Positions 39,217-48,407 of a stretch of 64,000 nucleotides of DNA are shown piece by piece. The stretch's first letter is position 1, and every line of letters starts with the position of its first letter. Below the pieces are notes generated by a model that searched no databases, had not been told where the DNA came from, and worked only from the letters and a program-made list of their open reading frames with translations. The translations under genes were made by a program, and so were the position numbers. The DNA comes from Pseudomonas sp. ICMP 561 (GTDB lineage Bacteria > Pseudomonadota > Gammaproteobacteria > Pseudomonadales > Pseudomonadaceae): NCBI RefSeq assembly GCF_002699985.1, contig NZ_LKBT01000067.1, positions 124,001 through 188,000 on the forward strand, read 5' to 3'.

Positions 39217-39230
39217 AGGAGAACTATGAA
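39212..39230. promoter_or_regulatory. Palindrome over the higB start, candidate HigA operator
   Basis: TTCATAG-GAGAA-CTATGAA is a perfect 7-bp inverted repeat spanning the toxin ATG. A TATATT -10-like element lies just upstream on the minus strand (39239-39244). XRE antitoxins usually autorepress through such sites. Confidence 0.45.
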
Positions 39231-39327
39231 GGGATGAAAATATAACCTCAACGGAATATATCAGCGAACGCTAACAGAAACCTCCGTAATTCATGTAGGA
39301 ATTGTTCGTATATCTATACGGTACCTC

Positions 39328-39357
39328 AAAAAAAATCCGGCCCCTTTCGGGTCCGGA
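39328..39357 (-). terminator. Rho-independent terminator after the PhnA-like gene
   Basis: On the minus strand a stem TCCGG-CCC/GGG-T-CCGGA (one bulged base) is followed by eight T. It lies about 30 nt after the stop of the PhnA-like gene. Confidence 0.8.
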
Positions 39358-39389
39358 CTCTTCATCATTAACAGGGCTTACTCAAAACC

Positions 39390-39734
39390 TCACCCCTTCT
39401 TCACAAACTCCGACTTCAGCTTCATCGCACCAATGCCGTCGATCTTGCAATCGATATCGTGATCGCCATCCACCAGACGGATGTTCTTCACCTTGGTGCC
39501 AACTTTCACCACCAGCGAAGAGCCTTTGACTTTAAGGTCCTTGATGACGGTGACGGTGTCGCCGTCTTGCAGGGTATTGCCTACCGAATCCTTGATGACT
39601 TTGACGTCATCAGCCGCTTCGCTGCTGCCGTCGGCAGACCATTCATGCGCGCATTCCGGGCAGATCAGTTGAGTACCGTCTTCGTAGGTGTATTCGGAAT
39701 TGCATTTCGGGCAGGCAGGTAAGCTCACGGACAT
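39390..39734 (-). CDS. yjdM: PhnA/YjdM-family zinc-ribbon protein
   Basis: A 114-residue protein with an N-terminal zinc ribbon (CPKC at 8-11, CPEC at 25-28) and a C-terminal SH3-like PhnA domain (about 44-114, [25 protein letters not shown]). The 'alkylphosphonate utilisation' label is historical and does not imply phosphonoacetate hydrolase activity. It stands alone between the toxin-antitoxin remnant and the ZIP gene, with its own terminator. Confidence 0.88.
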   Translation of the reverse strand: MSVSLPACPKCNSEYTYEDGTQLICPECAHEWSADGSSEAADDVKVIKDSVGNTLQDGDTVTVIKDLKVKGSSLVVKVGTKVKNIRLVDGDHDIDCKIDGIGAMKLKSEFVKKG

Positions 39735-39822
39735 TCTCGCGTCGAAGGGTAAAAACCATGGATTATAAGTGGTTTTAGACGTAGGCAGGAGGCGAATGTC
39801 ACTTCGCCGCCTCGCCCACCCT

Positions 39823-40707
39823 TCAAGCCAGGGCTGTGTCCATCACCATCATCAGGCAGAACCCCGCGATCAGGCCAAGGCTGGCGACCTTGTCGTGCCC
39901 ATTGCGACGTGATTCGGGGATGATCTCTTGAGTAACCACCAGCAACATGGCACCGGCAGCAAATGCTAGTCCTAGCGGCAACAGCAACTCGGCGATTGCT
40001 ACGAGCCAGGCGCACAGCAGTGCGAAAACCGGCTCAACCAGACCTGAGGCAGCGCCGATCAGAAATGCCTTGAAGCGCGACATCCCGGCCCCCGCCAGCA
40101 CCAACGCAATGACCAGTCCCTCGGGCACATCCTGTATCGCGATGCCCATAGCGAGACTGTCCGCATCGGGCAAACCGCCGCCAGCGGACACACCAATAGC
40201 CATGCCTTCAGGGATGTTGTGGGCAATGATCGCGATAACGAACAACCAGATCCGCGGCGCAATGGCAGGAAGTTCTCCACCGCTCAGAGGCGAACCTTTG
40301 GAGACGGTATGGTCAACCACAAACAAGCCGACAGCCCCGAGAAAAATACCAAGACTGACAAGCCCGCCAGCTCCCCACGGGGAAAATCCGAGGCTTTCAG
40401 CTGCCGCAAGGCCAGGCACGATCAGGGAGAACGCGGTCGCCGCCAACATCACTCCTGCACCGAAGCCGAGCAAACCATCGGACACCGATGCAGGCATGCC
40501 CCTGATGACCAGCACGGGAACGGCACCTAACGCGGTGCCCAGAGCACAAATCGCTCCGCCCTCAAGTGCCCGCATCAGGCGCGGTTCAAGATTCAGCCAC
40601 TCAAGCGCATGAGCGACCAGAAGCGCCATACCTGCCAACAGCAGAACCGATCCCAGTGCCAGGCGAAACAACCGCCCGCTGCTGACGGTGAGTATTTCCG
40701 TGCGCAT
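39823..40707 (-). CDS. ZIP-family metal transporter
   Basis: A 294-residue inner-membrane protein with about eight hydrophobic helices and the ZIP metal-site motifs [12 protein letters not shown] and [17 protein letters not shown] in the fourth and fifth helices. It probably imports Zn2+ or another divalent metal such as Mn2+ or Fe2+. It sits 29 nt after sodA at the end of the iron-responsive fagA-fumC-orf-sodA operon and may be co-transcribed, which would suit a manganese/zinc supply role; that link is inference. Confidence 0.87.
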   Translation of the reverse strand: MRTEILTVSSGRLFRLALGSVLLLAGMALLVAHALEWLNLEPRLMRALEGGAICALGTALGAVPVLVIRGMPASVSDGLLGFGAGVMLAATAFSLIVPGLAAAESLGFSPWGAGGLVSLGIFLGAVGLFVVDHTVSKGSPLSGGELPAIAPRIWLFVIAIIAHNIPEGMAIGVSAGGGLPDADSLAMGIAIQDVPEGLVIALVLAGAGMSRFKAFLIGAASGLVEPVFALLCAWLVAIAELLLPLGLAFAAGAMLLVVTQEIIPESRRNGHDKVASLGLIAGFCLMMVMDTALA

Positions 40708-40736
40708 AAACTGCCCTGGATCTGATTATTGGGAGA

Positions 40737-41348
40737 TCAGACCAGAGCGGCCTGGTAACGACGAGCGACTTCAGCCCAGTTGACGACGTTATAAAACGCG
40801 TTGATGTATTCCGGGCGACGGTTCTGGTAACGCAGGTAATACGCGTGCTCCCAGACGTCCAGCCCCAGAATTGGCGTGTTGCCGTTCATAAGCGGACTGT
40901 CCTGGTTACCGCTGCTCTCAACCACCAGTTTTTTCTCCGGGGTCACGCTCAGCCACGCCCAGCCACTGCCGAAACGTGTCAGTGCTGCTTTGGTGAAAGC
41001 ATCCTTGAATTGCTCGAAGCCACCCAGTTGCTCATCAATCGCTTTTGCCAGTGCACCGTCAGGCGAGCCGCCACCGGTTGGGGTCATGACATCCCAGAAC
41101 AACGAATGGTTGGCGTGCCCCCCACCCTGGTTGATGACCGCAGGGCGCAGCTTCTCCGGGAGTTGAGCGACAGATGCCACCAGCTTCTCGATTGGCCACT
41201 CAGCCCACTCAGTACCTTCAACCGCCGCGTTCAGGTTATTGATGTAAGTCTGGTGGTGCTTGCTGTAGTGAATCTCCATGGTCTGCGCATCGATGTGCGG
41301 CTCCAGGGCATCGTAAGCGTATGGCAAGGCAGGCAAAGTAAACGGCAT
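40737..41348 (-). CDS. sodA: Superoxide dismutase, Mn-type
   Basis: A 203-residue Fe/Mn-family SOD. Metal ligands are His27, His81 ([11 protein letters not shown]), Asp163 and His167 ([19 protein letters not shown]). The GGGHANHS sequence, and the location in an iron-starvation operon with fumC, indicate the manganese enzyme. ATG at 41348 gives the family start [10 protein letters not shown] with GGAG about 9 nt upstream. Confidence 0.95.
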   Translation of the reverse strand: MPFTLPALPYAYDALEPHIDAQTMEIHYSKHHQTYINNLNAAVEGTEWAEWPIEKLVASVAQLPEKLRPAVINQGGGHANHSLFWDVMTPTGGGSPDGALAKAIDEQLGGFEQFKDAFTKAALTRFGSGWAWLSVTPEKKLVVESSGNQDSPLMNGNTPILGLDVWEHAYYLRYQNRRPEYINAFYNVVNWAEVARRYQAALV

Positions 41349-41349
41349 A

Positions 41350-41811
41350 TCAATGTACTCCGTAGAAAAGGCCGGAAGTGGCTGCGGCATTGCGTTGTAA
41401 TGACGAGCGCGAATGCTCGCCGCCACTGTTCAACAGGCGATGGGTGCGCGGGTATTCACCGTGCTCGCTGATAAAATTCAGCAGCTCGGCGTAGGTTTTG
41501 CTGCTATGGCGCAACGCAGCCTGACGCAAAGCTGGCGGCAGACGTTGCTCTTGCATGACCCGCAACAGGTGCTGATGGATCGCGCACAGGTACTCCGCGC
41601 TCTCCTCCGGCTGGCCCAGACTCAAATGCAGGTCGGCAAGGTTGTGATGGGAAATGACGCAAGCGGCCACCGCTTCATCAGGGTTGGGCCAGCGCTCGAA
41701 CAACACCTGAGCCAGCGCCAGCGCCTGCAGATACAACTCGCGGGCGTCAACCAGCTCACCGAGATTGAAACAGCGATTGGCTTTTTCGATTGTGCGTTTC
41801 CAATGCTCCAT
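41350..41811 (-). CDS. Conserved TPR-like protein of the fumC-sodA operon
   Basis: A 153-residue helical protein of unknown function, the counterpart of the unnamed gene between fumC and sodA in P. aeruginosa. It has tetratricopeptide-like helix pairs (for example [23 protein letters not shown] and [24 protein letters not shown]). ATG at 41811 starts [11 protein letters not shown]. It ends 1 nt before the sodA start. Two conserved-looking HH/His clusters are worth noting, but no metal site can be assigned. Confidence 0.75.
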   Translation of the reverse strand: MEHWKRTIEKANRCFNLGELVDARELYLQALALAQVLFERWPNPDEAVAACVISHHNLADLHLSLGQPEESAEYLCAIHQHLLRVMQEQRLPPALRQAALRHSSKTYAELLNFISEHGEYPRTHRLLNSGGEHSRSSLQRNAAATSGLFYGVH

Positions 41812-41841
41812 GGCGCGACTCCTCAAGCGATGGCCGACGGG

Positions 41842-43218
41842 TCAGATCCCGCCAGCAGTGAGTTTTTCCGGATCCAGCAATGCCTCCAGCTGGCTGCGCT
41901 GCAGGTCGGTGTGTTCAAGGGCGACGTCGATGATCGGACGCCCCTGCTTGTAGGCCGTCTTGGCAATTTCGGCGGCCTTCTGGTAACCAATGATCGGGTT
42001 CAGGGCAGTGACCAGAATCGGGTTGCGCGACAAGGCTTCCTTTAGCTTCGCTTCATTGACCTTGAAGGTCGCGATGGCCTTGTTGGCCAGCAGTCGGCTG
42101 GAGTTGGCCAGTAGCTCGATGCTGCTCAGCAGGTTTTGCGCAATGATCGGCAGCATCACGTTCAACTCGAAGTTGCCCGACTGCCCGGCGACCGTAATCG
42201 CCGCGTCATTGCCAATGACCTGTGCCGCCACCATGGCTGTGGCTTCCGGGATCACCGGGTTAACCTTGCCCGGCATGATCGACGAACCCGGCTGCAAAGC
42301 TTCCAGTTCAATCTCTCCCAGCCCGGCCAGCGGACCGGAATTCATCCAGCGCAGGTCATTGGCGATTTTCATCAGCGAAACCGCAGTTCCCTTTAGCTGG
42401 CCAGACACAGCAACGGCAGTGTCCTGGGAGCCGATCAACGCAAACAAATCCTTGCCGGGCACAAAAGCCACGTTGCTCAAACGGCTCAAATGACTGCTGA
42501 AACGCTTGGCAAACTCCGGATGCGCATTGATTCCGGTACCCACGGCGGTGCCGCCCTGAGCCAACGCCTGCAGGCTTGGTAGCAAGGCCTGGAGATGTTC
42601 GATATTGGCGCGAATCTGCTGAGCCCAACCGTTCAGCACCTGACTCATGCGCACCGGCATGGCGTCCATCAAGTGTGTGCGGCCGGTCTTGATGAAGGGG
42701 TGCACCTCATCAGCCTTGCGCTCGATCACGTCGACCAGATGGGTCAACGCCGGTAATAGCTGCTCGTGCAACGCCAGGGCGGCACTGACGTGAATAGTGG
42801 TCGGGATAATGTCGTTGCTGCTCTGGCCACAATTCACGTGGTCGTTGGCGTTGACCTTGTCGCCCAGTACGCGGCTGGCAATGGTAGCGATGACTTCGTT
42901 GGCGTTCATGTTGGTGCTGGTGCCGGAACCGGTCTGAAACACGTCCACCGGAAAGTGCGCCATGTAATCGCCGCTCAGCAATTCCTGACAGGCACTGACA
43001 ATCGCTTCGCTCTGCGCGGCCGTTATCTGCTCCAGCTCAAGGTTCGCGTGCGCGGCGGCAGCCTTGGCGAGCAATAGTGCACGGATGAACTGCGTTGGCA
43101 TGCGCAGGTTACTGATAGGGAAGTTATTCACCGCACGCTGGGTCTGAGCGCCATACAGGGCCTCGGCCGGGACCTGCAATTCGCCCATGCTGTCGCGTTC
43201 GATACGGGTATTACTCAT
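41842..43218 (-). CDS. fumC: Class II fumarate hydratase, iron-independent
   Basis: A 458-residue class-II fumarase. The signature GSSIMPGKVNP, the substrate segments SSNDIIPTTIHV and TGRTHLMDAMPVR are all present. FumC lacks an iron-sulfur cluster and replaces the iron-dependent fumarase under iron limitation. ATG at 43218 has AAGGAAA 6 nt upstream and overlaps the fagA stop; the upstream in-frame extension runs through fagA in another frame. Confidence 0.95.
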   Translation of the reverse strand: MSNTRIERDSMGELQVPAEALYGAQTQRAVNNFPISNLRMPTQFIRALLLAKAAAAHANLELEQITAAQSEAIVSACQELLSGDYMAHFPVDVFQTGSGTSTNMNANEVIATIASRVLGDKVNANDHVNCGQSSNDIIPTTIHVSAALALHEQLLPALTHLVDVIERKADEVHPFIKTGRTHLMDAMPVRMSQVLNGWAQQIRANIEHLQALLPSLQALAQGGTAVGTGINAHPEFAKRFSSHLSRLSNVAFVPGKDLFALIGSQDTAVAVSGQLKGTAVSLMKIANDLRWMNSGPLAGLGEIELEALQPGSSIMPGKVNPVIPEATAMVAAQVIGNDAAITVAGQSGNFELNVMLPIIAQNLLSSIELLANSSRLLANKAIATFKVNEAKLKEALSRNPILVTALNPIIGYQKAAEIAKTAYKQGRPIIDVALEHTDLQRSQLEALLDPEKLTAGGI

Positions 43219-43609
43219 CGGAATTTCCTTGCACCAGTTCAGTAGGAGAGATCGAGGGCTGCAGCAGGCATGTCGCCAACTGCCAGCTGTAGGCCTGCCA
43301 GCGTTGTTGGTCGGCCGGGGAGTTGATGAGGGCCTTGAGATCGCGCAGCGGACGCCAGGCCTGATCGACGCATAGACAGCGCCAATGCCAGGGCAAAACC
43401 GTATCGCGAGCAGTGTCGATGAGCAGCCGGAAGGAGGTTTCAGCAATCATTCGCTGAGGTGTAGCGGTGAAGCGCGCCAGATACCGGCCTTCGGCGAGGT
43501 AGTGATCGATCAGCCGTGGTTCGTCAGGCTCAAGGGCACAACGAATTCTGAAACTCATCCCGCGCCAGTTTTCCAGGTGTGCAGGAAGTGCGTGCAAAAC
43601 AGGACCCAT
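43211..43609 (-). CDS. fagA: Fur-associated protein FagA
   Basis: A 132-residue protein matching the gene that opens the Fur-controlled fagA-fumC-orf-sodA operon of pseudomonads. Tryptophan-rich segments (LPWHWRCLCVDQAWRPLRDL, RWQAYSWQLATCLL) and no signal peptide are seen. Function unknown. ATG at 43609 is preferred to the GTG at 43615. A double Fur box lies immediately upstream. Confidence 0.82.
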   Translation of the reverse strand: MGPVLHALPAHLENWRGMSFRIRCALEPDEPRLIDHYLAEGRYLARFTATPQRMIAETSFRLLIDTARDTVLPWHWRCLCVDQAWRPLRDLKALINSPADQQRWQAYSWQLATCLLQPSISPTELVQGNSDE

Positions 43610-43625
43610 AACCACGGCTCATTCA

Positions 43626-43660
43626 GATAATGATATTCATTATTAAATGATATTGAGAAT
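43626..43660 (-). promoter_or_regulatory. Fur box (two overlapping half-site arrays) for the fagA-fumC-sodA operon
   Basis: GATAATGATATTCATTATT (43626-43644) agrees with the 19-bp Fur consensus GATAATGATAATCATTATC at 17 positions. A second array of half-sites (AATGATATTGAGAATC, ending 43660) follows directly. It lies 17 nt upstream of the fagA ATG. Confidence 0.85.
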
Positions 43661-43729
43661 CAAAACAACCGTAGAAGGTGAAGGGGATTTTGAGGGGGAG
43701 GAGAATAATCGTCGGAGCGGCATGTTTTT

Positions 43730-43818
43730 TGTGGGAGCTGAGCTTGCTCGCGATAAGGCTGGACACGGTTCACTTCAGATCGCATCCAGCCTTGTCGCGA
43801 GCAAGCTCCGCTCCCACA
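43730..43818. repeat. REP pair, GTGGGAGCTGAGCTTGCTCGC family
   Basis: 34-bp inverted arms (43730-43763 and 43785-43818) matching at 32 positions, 21 nt apart. It lies between the start region of the fagA operon and the 3' end of pmbA. Confidence 0.85.
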
Positions 43819-43848
43819 GAGACAAAGTGGGTGCGGATAACTTTTGTA

Positions 43849-45195
43849 TCAGCTACCGGCGACGGTCATCCGCTCGATCAGCACCGAGCCGGTGCGGATG
43901 TTGCTGCGCAACTCAAGATCGCTGCCAACGGCGACGATTTGCTTGAACATGTCACGCATGTTGCCGGCGATGGTCACTTCCTGCACCGCGAACTGGATTT
44001 CGCCGTTCTCGACCCAGAAACCCGCCGCGCCGCGAGAATAATCACCGGTCACCATGTTCAGGCCACTGCCCATCAACTCGGTGACCAGCAGCCCGCGGCC
44101 CATGCGGCGGATCAGCGCTGCCTGGTCTTCAGTCCCGTGGGTAACGAACAGGTTATGCACGCCGCCCGCGTTTGCGGTACTCGGCAAGCCCAGCTTACGG
44201 CCAGAGTAGGTGCTAAGAATGTAAGAAACCAATTCGCCATTTTCGACGAACGGTTTGGCATACGTTGCCAGACCATCACCGTCGAAGGCCGAACTGCCCA
44301 TGGCGCGCATCAAGTGCGGCCGTTCGTCAATGGTCAGCCATTCGGGAAACAGTCGCTGACCGATGGAGCCCTCGAGGAACGACGACTTTCGATAAAGATT
44401 GCCGCCAGAAATCGCCCCGAGGAAACTGCCGAACAGTCCACCGGCCAGCTCGGCCGAAAACAACACCGGCACTTCGCACGTCGGCACTGGGCGTGCACCC
44501 AGACGGCTGGCTGCCCGCTCGGCAGCTTTACGACCGATGCTCTGCGGATCGGCCAGCAACTCACCCTGGCGACTTACGTCATACCAGTAATCACGCTGCA
44601 TCTGGCCATTGCCTTCAGCGATCATCACGCAGCTAAGGCTGTGGCGGGGCGAGGGATAGCCGCCGATAAAGCCGTGGCTGTTGCCGTACACGCGGCAGCC
44701 CTGATGGGTATTAAGCGTTGTGCCGTCGGCATTCTTGATCCGGCTATCGGCGTCAAAAGCTGCTGCTTCGCAGATCAAGGCTTTCTCGATGGCCTGTTCA
44801 GGCGTGATATCCCAAGCATGAAACAGGTCAAAATCCTGCTGCTCCCTGGCCATCAGCGCAGCATCAGCGAGGCCTGACGCCTCATCCTCAGATGTATGTT
44901 TAGCGATGGCGAGCGCGGCGGCGACAGTCTCACGAATTGCATCAGCACCACTGGCTGAGGTACTGGCCGAGCCTTTACGCTGGCCTACGTACAAGGTAAT
45001 GCCGAAACCCTGGTCACGATTGAATTCGACGGTTTCCACTTCGCGCTGACGAACCGAGGTCGACAGGCCCTGCTCCAGCGACACAGCGACTTCGCAGGCA
45101 CTGGCACCCTGACGCCTGGCTTCGGCAATGATTTGCTCGACTTGTTCCTGCAGTGCGGGCAAGGCCTGTGGGCCGACGCTTTGTGATGCACTCAT
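43849..45195 (-). CDS. pmbA: TldE/PmbA-family metalloprotease component
   Basis: A 448-residue TldE (PmbA), the partner of TldD in a heterodimeric metalloprotease that clears unfolded peptides and matures RiPP-type peptides such as microcin B17. It lacks the HExxxH motif found in TldD, as expected. Conserved segments include NRDQGFGITLYVGQRKGSASTS and the C-terminal GDYSRGAAGFWVENGEI. ATG at 45195 has GGAG 7 nt upstream. Confidence 0.94.
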   Translation of the reverse strand: MSASQSVGPQALPALQEQVEQIIAEARRQGASACEVAVSLEQGLSTSVRQREVETVEFNRDQGFGITLYVGQRKGSASTSASGADAIRETVAAALAIAKHTSEDEASGLADAALMAREQQDFDLFHAWDITPEQAIEKALICEAAAFDADSRIKNADGTTLNTHQGCRVYGNSHGFIGGYPSPRHSLSCVMIAEGNGQMQRDYWYDVSRQGELLADPQSIGRKAAERAASRLGARPVPTCEVPVLFSAELAGGLFGSFLGAISGGNLYRKSSFLEGSIGQRLFPEWLTIDERPHLMRAMGSSAFDGDGLATYAKPFVENGELVSYILSTYSGRKLGLPSTANAGGVHNLFVTHGTEDQAALIRRMGRGLLVTELMGSGLNMVTGDYSRGAAGFWVENGEIQFAVQEVTIAGNMRDMFKQIVAVGSDLELRSNIRTGSVLIERMTVAGS

Positions 45196-45302
45196 GACTT
45201 TCTCCATCAAATTCTGCTTTCGGCACGAGCCGAATACCGAGCGGGCCGGACAAGAGGCCCATGACTGGTTATCATGGCGGCGTTTATTTGCGGACTGCCC
45301 CC

Positions 45303-45824
45303 ATGGTTGATTCTTACGACGACTCCCTCGACGGGGAGAAAAGCAAAACCCAGGTCAAACGCGAGCTGCATGCTCTGGTTGAACTTGGCGAGCGTCTTGT
45401 GTCGCTCAAACCTGATTTGCTGAACAAGCTGCCTTTGACCGATCCGCTGCGCAGAGCCTTGGCCGATGCGCCCAAGCACACGGCTCATATCGCACGCAAA
45501 CGGCATATTCAGTTCATCGGCAAGCTGATGCGCGATCAGGATCTGGACGCCATTCTGGTGCTTCTCGATCAACTCGATGCCTCCACTCGCCAATACAACG
45601 AACGTTTTCACGGCCTGGAACGCTGGCGTGATCGACTGATCGCCGGTGATGACGGTCTGCTCGAAATGTTCGTTGCTGAATATCCGGAAGCGGACCGTCA
45701 GCAGCTGCGTTCGCTGATCCGTCAGGCCCAACACGAGCTGGCCCATAACAAGGCGCCTGCGTCGAGCCGGAAAATCTTCAAGTACATCCGTGAGCTGGAC
45801 GAGAAACTACGCGGTTTGCGTTAA
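45303..45824 (+). CDS. darP: Dual-action ribosomal maturation protein DarP (YjgA)
   Basis: A 173-residue mostly helical UPF0307 protein. DarP (YjgA) binds pre-50S subunits at the peptidyl-transferase centre and aids assembly. The core [22 protein letters not shown] and [13 protein letters not shown] are diagnostic. ATG at 45303 gives the family start MVDSYDDS. It is divergent from pmbA and convergent with tldD. Confidence 0.92.
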   Translation: MVDSYDDSLDGEKSKTQVKRELHALVELGERLVSLKPDLLNKLPLTDPLRRALADAPKHTAHIARKRHIQFIGKLMRDQDLDAILVLLDQLDASTRQYNERFHGLERWRDRLIAGDDGLLEMFVAEYPEADRQQLRSLIRQAQHELAHNKAPASSRKIFKYIRELDEKLRGLR

Positions 45825-45835
45825 CTCTCATCTGG

Positions 45836-45903
45836 CCCGTAGGAGCGGCTTCAGCCGCGAGGGAAGCATTGCTGCCGCTCGCGGCTGAAGCCACTCCTAC
45901 GGG
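45836..45903. repeat. Inverted repeat between convergent darP and tldD
   Basis: 26-bp arms (45836-45861 and 45878-45903) matching at 25 positions around a 16-nt loop, with core GCGGCTTCAGCCGC. It starts 12 nt after the darP stop and ends 8 nt before the tldD stop, so it probably serves as the transcript end for both. Confidence 0.85.
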
Positions 45904-45911
45904 ACCATGTA

Positions 45912-47351
45912 TCAACCGCCCGTGCCGCCTACCGTGATCGCATCGATCTTCAGGGTCGGCTGACCCACGCCCACCGGAACCGACTGACCATCCTTGCCGC
46001 AGGTACCGACACCGCTGTCCAGCGACAGATCGTTACCGACCATCGACACCTTGCTCATGGCTTCCGGGCCGTTACCGATCAACGTCGCACCTTTGACCGG
46101 GGCAGTAATTTTGCCGTCTTCGATCAAATAGGCTTCGCTGGTGGAGAAAACGAACTTGCCGCTGGTGATGTCTACCTGACCGCCACCCAGGTTGGCGCAG
46201 TAGATACCGCGCTTGACCGACGCAATGATTTCCTGCGGATCGCTCTGCCCACCCAACATGTAGGTATTGGTCATCCGTGGCATCGGCAGGTGCGCATAGG
46301 ACTCACGGCGACCATTACCGGTACGCGCTACGCCCATCAGACGTGCATTGAGTTTGTCCTGCATGTAGCCCTTGAGCACACCGTTTTCGATCAGGGTCGT
46401 GCATTCAGTCGGTGTGCCTTCGTCATCGACGCTCAACGAGCCGCGACGTCCAGCCAGGGTGCCGTCATCGACAATGGTGCAAAGCTTTGAAGCAACCATC
46501 TCGCCCATACGGCCACTGTAGGCCGAACTGCCTTTACGATTGAAATCGCCTTCCAGGCCGTGACCAACCGCCTCGTGCAGCAAGACACCGGACCAGCCGG
46601 AGCCGAGAACAACGGGCAGCGTGCCCGCCGGGGCAGGAATCGCTTCGAGGTTGACCAACGCCTGACGCAACGCTTCCCGGGCATAACCCATGGCGCGGTC
46701 ATCGCTGAGGAAATAACGGTAATCGGTACGCCCGCCGCCGCCATGACCGCCACGCTCCCGACGGCCGTTCTGCTCGACGATGACGCTGACGTTGAAACGC
46801 ACCAGAGGGCGCACATCGGCCGCCAGACTGCCATCAGTGGAAGCGACGAGAATACGTTCCCAAACGCCCGCCATGCTCACCGTGACCTGCTGAATACGCG
46901 TATCCAGTGCACGGGTGGCAACGTCAACCCGCTTGAGCAGTTCGACTTTCTCCGCGCGGGTCATCACTTCCAGTGGGTTATCCGGCGCATACAACTGGGC
47001 CACGTCCTGTGCAGTGAAAGCCTGCACGGTGCCATTCTGACCGGCGCGGGAAATCGAGCGCGCAGCGCGAGCTGCCGTGGTCAGGGCTTCGTGAGTGATT
47101 GCATTGCTGTAGGCAAAACCGGTTTTCTCACCCGATTGGGCACGCACGCCAACTCCCTGATCGAGGTTGAAGCTGCCCTCTTTGACGATGCCGTCTTCCA
47201 GCGACCAGGACTCAGAAATCTGCCCCTGGAAATACAGGTCAGCGGCATCAATGCCTGGACCGGCCAGCTCGCCCAACACCGATTGAAGGCTGTCGAGGTT
47301 CAAGCCACCAGGTGCCAGAAGGTGTTCGCTGACAGAGGACAAGTCGCTCAT
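45912..47351 (-). CDS. tldD: Metalloprotease TldD
   Basis: A 479-residue TldD, the catalytic half of the TldD/TldE protease. The zinc motif [11 protein letters not shown] (HExxxH, near residue 265) is intact, and the later glutamate/Cys region [16 protein letters not shown] is present. ATG at 47351 gives [12 protein letters not shown] with CGGAG about 6 nt upstream. Its start lies 2 nt after the nitrilase stop, and both are on the minus strand. Confidence 0.95.
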   Translation of the reverse strand: MSDLSSVSEHLLAPGGLNLDSLQSVLGELAGPGIDAADLYFQGQISESWSLEDGIVKEGSFNLDQGVGVRAQSGEKTGFAYSNAITHEALTTAARAARSISRAGQNGTVQAFTAQDVAQLYAPDNPLEVMTRAEKVELLKRVDVATRALDTRIQQVTVSMAGVWERILVASTDGSLAADVRPLVRFNVSVIVEQNGRRERGGHGGGGRTDYRYFLSDDRAMGYAREALRQALVNLEAIPAPAGTLPVVLGSGWSGVLLHEAVGHGLEGDFNRKGSSAYSGRMGEMVASKLCTIVDDGTLAGRRGSLSVDDEGTPTECTTLIENGVLKGYMQDKLNARLMGVARTGNGRRESYAHLPMPRMTNTYMLGGQSDPQEIIASVKRGIYCANLGGGQVDITSGKFVFSTSEAYLIEDGKITAPVKGATLIGNGPEAMSKVSMVGNDLSLDSGVGTCGKDGQSVPVGVGQPTLKIDAITVGGTGG

Positions 47352-47353
47352 AT

Positions 47354-48205
47354 TCACTCCGAGGTCTGCACAGGCCGCACGGCGTCCTGCGTAAAAAATC
47401 GCCGGTGACTGGACACCGGCATCCGCGCCCTGATGGACGCCTGTTCTTCGTTGTCCCGTTCGGCCAGCAGCACCGCCTCGCCCTGCGCCTGTTCGGCCAG
47501 GACTCGCCCCCAGGGGTCGACGATCGCTGCATGCCCATATGTTTCCCGAGGTCCCGGATGAACTCCGCCCTGCGCGGCCGCCAGCAGATAGCACTGGGTT
47601 TCAATGGCTCGCGCACGGATCAGAATGTCCCAGTGCGCTGCGCCGGTAACGGCGGTAAAGGCCGACGGCGCAGTAATCAATTCAGCCCCTGCCTTTCGCA
47701 GAGCGGTGTACAGCTCAGGGAAGCGCAAGTCGTAGCATACGGTCAAACCGAGACGCCCCACTGGCGTGTCGGCAACCACCACATTGCTGCCATGAGCATA
47801 GTCGTCGGATTCCCGATAACGTCCACGACTGTCTGACACGTCCACATCAAACAAGTGCAGCTTGTCGTAACGCGCCACGTGCTCGCCATGCTCATCAATC
47901 AACAATGAACACGCGGTAATCTTGCCTTCAGGATTATCAATCGGCGGTAAAGGTATGGTTCCGGCAACTATCCATAACTTGAGGTCGCGAGCGGCCAGTT
48001 TCAACCATGGCAGGATTGGCCCCTGGCCTAAAGCTTCCGCCCGGCCGATATCCGCGACATCGCGACGGCCCATGGCAGCAAAGTTTTCCGGCAGTACCGC
48101 CAGGCGCGCTCCGGAAGCAGCAGCTTGTTCCAGCAGGCGCCGGGCCTGAGCCAGATTGCCCGGCACGTCGCTCTGGCTAACCATTTGAATCACGGCAAAA
48201 GACAT
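47354..48205 (-). CDS. Nitrilase-family carbon-nitrogen hydrolase (Nit1-like)
   Basis: A 283-residue amidase of the nitrilase superfamily with the catalytic triad Glu40 (VLPENF), Lys115 (YDKLHLFD) and Cys157 ([13 protein letters not shown]). The sequence is closest in character to Nit1/NitFhit and to deaminated-glutathione amidase, a metabolite-repair enzyme; the substrate is inferred. It is upstream of tldD in the same transcript and downstream of yhdP across a large palindrome. Confidence 0.88.
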   Translation of the reverse strand: MSFAVIQMVSQSDVPGNLAQARRLLEQAAASGARLAVLPENFAAMGRRDVADIGRAEALGQGPILPWLKLAARDLKLWIVAGTIPLPPIDNPEGKITACSLLIDEHGEHVARYDKLHLFDVDVSDSRGRYRESDDYAHGSNVVVADTPVGRLGLTVCYDLRFPELYTALRKAGAELITAPSAFTAVTGAAHWDILIRARAIETQCYLLAAAQGGVHPGPRETYGHAAIVDPWGRVLAEQAQGEAVLLAERDNEEQASIRARMPVSSHRRFFTQDAVRPVQTSE

Positions 48206-48255
48206 GGCGGCCTCTCCTCAAACAACACGCGCCCACCCGAACCGGAATGCATTTT

Positions 48256-48350
48256 CTCTGTAGGAGCTGACGAGCACCGCGAGGCTGCGATAGCGGTCAA
48301 TCTGATACACCGCTATCGCAGCCTCGCGGTGCTCGTCAGCTCCTACAGAG
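48256..48350. repeat. Perfect 42-bp inverted repeat between yhdP and the nitrilase gene
   Basis: Arms 48256-48297 and 48309-48350 are perfect reverse complements, with an 11-nt loop. The ends (CTGTAGGAGCTGACGAGC) resemble the other 'GTAGGAGC' REP ends in the window, but the inner part (CACCGCGAGGCTGCGATAGC) is distinct. The long stem could form a cruciform or RNA hairpin in the yhdP-nit transcript. Confidence 0.92.
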
Positions 48351-48407
48351 TCTTGCGGTGTCTGGACGGTAGCCCTCGTAATGGCTCCCACTGTACTCCA
48401 TGACGAA

